Shown one piece after another: positions 15,601 to 18,316 of a DNA stretch of 18,316 nt. Location of the stretch: NCBI GenBank assembly GCA_946415695.1, contig CAMKTM010000016.1, positions 1 to 18,316 on the forward strand, given 5' to 3'. The stretch comes from an uncultured Prevotellaceae bacterium. GTDB taxonomy: Bacteria; Bacteroidota; Bacteroidia; Bacteroidales; Bacteroidaceae. Each line of letters opens with the position of its first letter. The first letter of the stretch is position 1. The notes under the pieces are model-generated. The model did no database searches. It worked only from the letters and a program-made list of their open reading frames with translations, and was not told where the DNA came from. The position numbers and the translations under genes are program-made.

Positions 15601-15671
15601 AGCGTGATGTCTGCATTTACCTGCATTGCGAAACTTACAAAAGTAAGTAAAATTAGATAAAGTTTCTTCAT
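12663..15671 (-). CDS. Large exported surface protein: three discoidin-like domains, GLUG-type repeats, Bacteroidales C-terminal tail
   Basis: 1002 residues with a clean signal peptide (MKKLYLILLTFVSFAMQVNA). Three F5/8-type-C/discoidin-like modules follow: about 22-190 (AKLVDGTNTKWG), 191-356 (YAFDQNLETKWEA) and 360-514 (NNLFDGSANTKWC). Each has the characteristic D-x-x-x-x-T-K-W turn; such modules bind sugars or surface polymers. Residues ~555-715 (FSGVFDGMGHKVN, AAFIGETKGGG, VYNTGDISGTSE, VYNAGTITGDNG) are GLUG-type beta-helix repeats found in adhesins. The last 30 residues (STSIFNLAGQRLSKTQKG ... GKKVMVK) are the common Bacteroidales C-terminal tail, perhaps a secretion or anchoring signal. 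Residues just before the tail (EELRMKNEE) are encoded by a 7-bp tandem repeat. An adhesin or glycan-binding role is likely; no catalytic domain is seen. I found no promoter just upstream, and codon usage is AT-richer than mutS. Confidence 0.88.
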   Translation of the reverse strand: MKKLYLILLTFVSFAMQVNADITLTAVRGSNWGAGEGPAKLVDGTNTKWGSHDDYPFIIVKANSPVKPTSYELTIANDTYKSQGRNWKKWKIYGGNFSSDSHAVYDYSSTGATDPTSKGWVLIDDKNETLPVGTESNPYEVVSLDFSNSNDYYSYFLIVITELSGSWGDYMQMAEFKFTNYSQLAITPIDGHNTGNSDYHYAFDQNLETKWEASTAWQTSLRKVPRENECFVICEAKEQIYVNGITLTTGGDTQSYPDRNPYEWVLYGSNDDAVVPAAEESDDVRNARISHSSWKVIAHINNAQMPSANKTAKKYKFNPSQKSYKYLKFHVKSMVGKDELQLAEIAFDYSTTPKTAYIADKIYSGGNYNNEPANNLFDGSANTKWCKGNNSATNWVTFSTVKPIVASSYSMQTSNDSEQRDPRKFKLYGALGDAAPTTDGSITGWTLIDSEEDATASSLTTDHFAYGHFEMDSPGIYQHFMLKVENTRSLNDPNFQLSELVLNEYDEYSEAYTAISNDSEMAAFATAVNNGTSIGFAYLTADVNCSTPIGTDSRRFSGVFDGMGHKVNLSISGSSDRVAFIGAATGGATIKNLILTGSVTNTGGQTAAFIGETKGGGDVIISHCGNEATINGKTYVSAFVANNWGYQCNLYVTDVYNTGDISGTSEVAAICACQGNGSSVFTNVYNAGTITGDNGGKFVRLSQGTYINCYSTTLSANDNDKIIEATTEMVRSGELCGRLGNSFRQNLNDNDGYPCFDTNKKEVVSGMWFHDSVKDVFFNEENGNYLVYLLKLNEENTKYSIPSESAITPQNINLTRTITADKWIGLCLPFDYDIPSGWDVRELTGVSGSGENASMKFSRATSIVAGKPYIVKTDADVATITATNKTIATSTTDISFNGVTMKGNLKKTSIPEGSFYISNEGSLKKLTAASATLKGFRAYFTVDGGSGVKALSFDFDDDATGINEELRMKNEESTSIFNLAGQRLSKTQKGINIVNGKKVMVK
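12754..12781 (-). repeat. 7-bp tandem repeat at the 3' end of the surface-protein gene (AAGAATG units)
   Basis: On the plus strand the units are GATTCTT, CATTCTT, CATTCTT, AATTCTT (12754-12781) followed by CATT. They encode the EELRMKNEE stretch between the last folded domain and the C-terminal tail. Confidence 0.85.
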
Positions 15672-15700
15672 TTGTGTTTGAATTTGTTTGTTGTTTATTG

Positions 15701-15844
15701 TTATGTTGTTTGTTTTTCTCTTATGAATTCGTCGGCGATGTAGAGGTCGCCATAGAGGTAGAGGCCGAGTTTGCAGACAGGGTTCTTCACGATGTCTGTA
15801 CTGCCATGATAGACGAAAATCTCCTTCAACGTCTGTCCTCCCAT
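15701..15844 (-). pseudogene. Truncated DUF3990-like remnant downstream of DUF3791 gene
   Basis: An ATG at 15844 overlaps the end of the DUF3791 gene and opens a 47-codon frame: MGGQTLKEIFVYHGSTDIV, KNPVCKLG and then LYLYGDLYIADEFIREKQTT. The first ~22 residues resemble the start of DUF3990 proteins (x-VYHGSxxxVxxP), which are ADP-ribosyltransferase-like and usually encoded right after DUF3791. In that family the sequence should continue with a D-F-G-x-G-F-Y block for more than 100 residues; here it stops. None of the frames downstream restores it before the next gene starts at 15671. I read it as a deletion remnant; it could instead be a real short peptide. Confidence 0.5.
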
Positions 15845-16065
15845 TCTTTCAGGCATTCTGCGATTCCTTCTGCTATGTTGTCGCGGCTTTCGGTGCGCAG
15901 GGCTTCGTAGTGCGGGATGATATACCGTTCTATCAAGTCCACCTGCTTCATGCGCTGATACACTTCCTTGTAGGATGTGTTCAGCAAGCGGGCTGTGGCT
16001 TCGATGCAGGTGCTGACGAAGGCCATGACGACTTGTGTGCGGGATATTTCGACTACTTGCTTCAT
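15826..16065 (-). CDS. DUF3791 domain protein
   Basis: A 79-residue, mainly helical protein (MKQVVEISRTQVVMAFVSTC). Its second half, VDLIERYIIPHYEALRTES and NIAEGIAECL, matches the DUF3791 pattern with the conserved H-Y-E-x-L. Members are usually encoded upstream of a DUF3990 gene in Bacteroidales and Firmicutes, an arrangement suspected to be a toxin-antitoxin-like pair; the function is not proven. Here the partner survives only as a short fragment. A TACCTTTG box lies ~40 bp upstream (16105-16112). The leader has a run of alternating purine/pyrimidine (GTGTGCGC/ACACAC-like) sequence at ~16066-16096. Confidence 0.75.
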   Translation of the reverse strand: MKQVVEISRTQVVMAFVSTCIEATARLLNTSYKEVYQRMKQVDLIERYIIPHYEALRTESRDNIAEGIAECLKEWEDRR

Positions 16066-16104
16066 GTGTGTATGTGTGCGGCGCGTGTGCGCACAAAGTG
16101 TTTA

Positions 16105-16112
16105 CAAAGGTA
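16105..16112 (-). promoter_or_regulatory. Candidate -7 box (TACCTTTG) for the DUF3791 gene
   Basis: The minus strand reads TACCTTTG, a match to TAnnTTTG, about 40 bp before the start codon at 16065. No good TTG/TTTG lies 19-21 bp further upstream, so the -33 element is weak. Confidence 0.45.
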
Positions 16113-16577
16113 CAAAATATATTTGTGGGAGGGTGGCCTCCTCTTGGTTAAATAATGTTAATCCGAAGGTTTTGGACAAATTATACAAAGAATTTCATCG
16201 AACTTTTCTCAAAAAGTATTCTCTTAAGCGGCATCTGGTACGTTTGTTCTTTTCTTTTTCTTGCCGGTCTGTGAACTCAAAAGGAAATTATGGAGAACAT
16301 CATTACATCCTGACCTTTTCTGTCTTCATGTAAAGGATTTTCGGGATTGCACGCGCTCTGGCGGCGTTTTTCGGCCGCAGGGGTACTTTTGAGCTCCAAG
16401 GGCAAAAAACGGGCTAAAAATGAATTCTGCTTGATTTTCAAAGCGTTATAATGAGAGATTTTGGAACAAGGCGTCAAGAAAGTATCTGTTTCGCAGCAAA
16501 CAACGATAACAAGAGCATAGACTTTGCTCAAAATTGGCATGGAATTTTGGCTGAAACAACGTGGGGTATTTTCAAAC

Positions 16578-16614
16578 ACGGCGTGCCTTGTTGACAATAA
16601 AGGCGTGCTCTTAT
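16578..16614 (-). repeat. Two units of the 22-bp repeat, opposite orientation
   Basis: On the minus strand this block matches the array at 7328-7430, with TTATTGTCAACAAGGCACGCC corresponding to TTATTGCCAACAAGGCACGCT there; the first full unit matches at about 18 of 22 positions. The two sites are about 9 kb apart. Confidence 0.8.
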
Positions 16615-16754
16615 GAAAAACGAGCCACGGCTCTTTGCCTCGAATGCCACTTTCTGACCAATGGCGATGTAATGGTTTTTCTCGCTCGTCGCTGAGAATT
16701 TAGGGGAGAGCGGACATGAGAATTATCTCACGCAGAAAGGTCGCCTGCGGCGAA

Positions 16755-16775
16755 GTGAAAAGTGAAAAGTGAAAA
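16755..16775 (+). repeat. 7-bp tandem repeat (GTGAAAA), three exact units, intergenic
   Basis: GTGAAAA occurs three times head to tail at 16755-16775, then decays into AATCAAAG. It has the same 7-bp period as the repeats at lgt, mutS and the surface-protein gene but a different unit sequence. Confidence 0.85.
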
Positions 16776-16860
16776 ATCAAAGTTACAAGTCAATCCTTTC
16801 AATCCGCATTATATTTCGCACGGAAATCACAGAAAGGTTTCACGCAGATTGTGTATTATG

Positions 16861-17048
16861 TCACGCAGAAATCACAGAAATACGCAGAAAGATTACAGTT
16901 TGCCCTAGCGATGCGGAGGATGGCATTGTCAGAAAATATCACACGCAGATTATATTTTAGTCACGCAGAAATCGCAGAAATACGCAGAAAGATTACAGTT
17001 TGCCCTAGCGATGCGGAGGATGGCATTGTCAGAAATATCACACGCAGA
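16861..17048 (+). repeat. Tandem duplication, period ~100 bp
   Basis: Copy 1 (16861-16949) and copy 2 (16961-17048) start TCACGCAGAAATC and are almost identical over ~88 bp; I see one substitution (A16874 versus G16974) and one A insertion in copy 1 near 16936. A 10-12-bp AT-rich spacer separates them. Confidence 0.9.
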
Positions 17049-17122
17049 AATGATGGAAATAAAAGAAATATCCTCTTGCCGTGGCAAAAGAATTTCTGCG
17101 TATTTCTGCGATTTCTGCGTGA
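16961..17122. repeat. Perfect 30-bp inverted repeat
   Basis: The 30 bases at 16961-16990 are the exact reverse complement of 17093-17122, with 102 bp between them. Both arms contain CGCAGAAA boxes, and further boxes in either orientation extend from 16728 to 17325. The arms could form a large stem-loop in RNA or a cruciform in DNA. Confidence 0.9.
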
Positions 17123-17179
17123 CTAAAAAAAATATCAGTATATGCGTGAGAAAAACTTCTGCGTATTTGACTTTGCTTT

Positions 17180-17270
17180 ACCGCTATCGCGCCAGCGACT
17201 TTCAGTTCCCCTTCGGGCCGTCGACCTCAGTTCTTCGCTTCGCTCAGGCGCAGGCGGAACTGCGGTTTCT
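17180..17270. repeat. GC-rich inverted-repeat block within the CGCAGAAA region
   Basis: CAGTTCC (17203-17209) and GGAACTG (17256-17262) face each other across a GC-rich core with CTCAG repeated at 17226-17230 and 17243-17247. The block interrupts the AT-richer CGCAGAAA-box DNA and looks inserted. No reading frame of substance. Confidence 0.5.
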
Positions 17271-17357
17271 GCGTGACTTAAAACACAATCTGCGTGAGAA
17301 GAACTTCTGCGATACTGATGGTACAATAGCGGATAATCAAAAAAAATTATAATATCT

Positions 17358-17389
17358 TTTGGTGCTTTGCTCGCTTATTCATAATTTTG
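17358..17389 (+). promoter_or_regulatory. Promoter of the bile acid:sodium symporter family gene
   Basis: TTTG (17358-17361), a 20-bp spacer, then TAATTTTG (17382-17389), matching the Bacteroidetes -33/-7 consensus. The predicted start is near 17397, about 22 nt before the ATG at 17419. Confidence 0.75.
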
Positions 17390-17418
17390 CAGTCGAATTG
17401 AAAAAAAGAAATACAAAT

Positions 17419-18316
17419 ATGTCTGTTTTAATTGCCTTGAGCCGATGGTTGGCTCGCTATACGAGTGCGTTCATTATTTTGGTTGCTGTTCTGGCTTTTT
17501 TCGTGCCTGATGCCTTCGCTTGGGTGCAGCAGGGACAGCGGGCGTCGATTATTCTCGGCCTCATCATGCTGACGATGGGCTGCACGCTCTCCATGGAGGA
17601 CTTCCGCATCCTGCTCGCTCGTCCCGTTGACATCCTCATCGGCGCTGTGGCGCAATACACCATCATGCCGCTCGTGGCATGGGCCCTGGCAAATTTCTTC
17701 CACCTGAACAGCTTCATGACGGCTGGCATCATACTGGTGGGCTGCTGCCCGGGCGGCGTGAGCAGCAACATCATGAGCTTCCTGTGCAAGGGCGACGTGG
17801 CCTACAGCGTGGGCATGACGACGGTGAGCACGTGCCTGTCGCCCATCGTGACGCCGCTGCTGGTGCTGTGGCTGGCTGGTGCGGAGATTGATGTGGACGC
17901 CTGGGGTATGTTCCAGAACATCCTGCTCGTGACGCTCTTGCCGGTGACGCTCGGCGTGGCGTTCAACTATTTCCTGGGCAAGAGAAAGGATTTCAAGATG
18001 ATACAAGGCATCATGCCGGGCATGAGTGTCCTGTGCCTGGCCTGCATCGTGGGCGGCGTCATCTTCACCGTTCACCCGCAACTGATGAAGAACGGCCTCA
18101 ACCTCATCCTGCTGACGCTGGCCGTCGTGACGCTCCACAACGGCACGGGCTACCTGCTGGGCTACCTCGTGGGCAAGGGCTTCGGCTTCAACACGGCCAA
18201 GCGCCGCACGCTTTCCATCGAGGTGGGCATGCAAAATGCAGGCATGGCAACGGTGCTGGCCCGCAACTTCTTCGCCTCGCCTGCCATGATTGCCATGAAC
18301 CCGATGGCTGCCCTGG
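17419..18316 (+). CDS. Bile acid:sodium symporter (BASS) family transporter, 3' truncated by window edge
   Basis: The frame from the ATG at 17419 (MSVLIALSRWLARYTSAFII) stays open to the window edge, giving 299 residues of an expected ~310-340. It is a multi-helix inner-membrane protein. Family landmarks are the GLIMLTMGCTLSMEDF segment (~47-62), GCCPGGVSSNIMSFL (~108-122) and EVGMQNAGMATVLA (~269-282); in structurally characterised members the last two form the crossed helices that bind two sodium ions, with the Glu and Gln side chains as ligands. Substrate is uncertain: bacterial BASS proteins move bile salts, pantoate or other organic anions. GC-rich codon use resembles mutS and ychF, so it is probably core. 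The promoter is intact despite the adjacent repeat block. A long minus-strand open frame over the same DNA is a shadow of its codon bias. Confidence 0.93.
   Translation, partial: MSVLIALSRWLARYTSAFIILVAVLAFFVPDAFAWVQQGQRASIILGLIMLTMGCTLSMEDFRILLARPVDILIGAVAQYTIMPLVAWALANFFHLNSFMTAGIILVGCCPGGVSSNIMSFLCKGDVAYSVGMTTVSTCLSPIVTPLLVLWLAGAEIDVDAWGMFQNILLVTLLPVTLGVAFNYFLGKRKDFKMIQGIMPGMSVLCLACIVGGVIFTVHPQLMKNGLNLILLTLAVVTLHNGTGYLLGYLVGKGFGFNTAKRRTLSIEVGMQNAGMATVLARNFFASPAMIAMNPMAAL

Larger units (their letters stand above)
16113..17357. other. 1.2-kb repeat-rich interval without a convincing gene
   Basis: Short open frames exist here, but they are repeat-derived or show no recognisable family or start signal. 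Contents, in order: an AT-rich stretch (16113-16270); an unexplained block (16270-16640) ending in the 22-bp repeat pair; a 7-bp repeat (16755-16775); the CGCAGAAA-box block (16728-17325) with its tandem duplication and inverted repeat; and a GC-rich insert (17180-17270). The symporter promoter closes it. Confidence 0.65.

Noticed and set aside
16277..16597. 106-codon minus-strand frame in the non-coding block
   Set aside because: No credible start context, domain or conserved pattern; kept only as part of an unexplained non-coding block.
16851..17126. 91-codon frame translating the CGCAGAAA repeats (HAEIAEIRRK-type)
   Set aside because: Entirely made of the duplicated repeat DNA, with no start signal or independent family.
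17428..18234. 268-codon minus-strand open frame over the symporter
   Set aside because: Low-complexity His/Gln/Arg-rich translation, while the plus strand encodes a clear BASS transporter.

Overview
The window looks like a chromosomal segment of a Bacteroidales bacterium, most likely Prevotella or a close relative (inferred). The supporting evidence is as follows. Several promoters match the Bacteroidetes form, with TTTG, 19-20 bp, then TAnnTTTG, and leaders lack a strong Shine-Dalgarno. The gene families (helix-hairpin-helix beta-barrel protein, GH78 rhamnosidase with signal peptide, discoidin/GLUG surface protein with a NLAGQRL-type tail, DUF3791, MKKxYxxP micro-protein) are typical of that group. 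Coding DNA is fairly GC-rich, with many short interspersed repeats.

Layout. 1-1737 (+): 3' part of ychF, then lgt. 1688-6296 (-): an alpha-L-rhamnosidase (GH78) followed by a helix-hairpin-helix/beta-rich envelope protein whose 3' end overlaps lgt convergently. 6428-6973 (-): a C_GCAxxG_C_C putative redox protein. 6974-7603: no gene, but a 22-bp tandem repeat array. 7604-8251 (-): an MntA-HepT toxin-antitoxin module whose HepT toxin is frameshifted. 8402-12196 (-): an apparent operon of lipoprotein, SemiSWEET-like transporter and mutS behind a clear promoter. 12368-15671 (-): a 1002-residue surface protein and a 61-residue MKK-type peptide, closed by an intrinsic terminator. 15701-16065 (-): DUF3791 and a truncated DUF3990-like remnant. 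16066-17418: no convincing gene, dense in repeats. 17419-end (+): a bile acid:sodium symporter family transporter cut by the window edge.

The most striking signal is the repeat content and where it sits. There are four copies of a C-rich/G-rich palindromic element (two inside coding regions, one supplying the rhamnosidase stop codon and abutting the next start codon). There are four unrelated short tandem repeats that all have a 7-bp period (in lgt's start, mutS, the 3' end of the surface-protein gene, and intergenic). A 22-bp unit recurs about 9 kb apart on opposite strands. A block at 16.73-17.33 kb holds a ~100-bp tandem duplication and a perfect 30-bp inverted repeat. Seven is not a multiple of three, so gain or loss of a unit in mutS or the surface-protein gene would shift the frame just before the last functional segment of each protein. 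That is a testable phase-variation idea, not a demonstrated one. Two toxin-antitoxin-like modules both carry a broken putative toxin beside an intact partner.

Functionally, ychF/lgt/mutS are housekeeping genes. The rhamnosidase, discoidin/GLUG protein, SemiSWEET and BASS transporter point to a glycan-using, host-associated lifestyle (inference).
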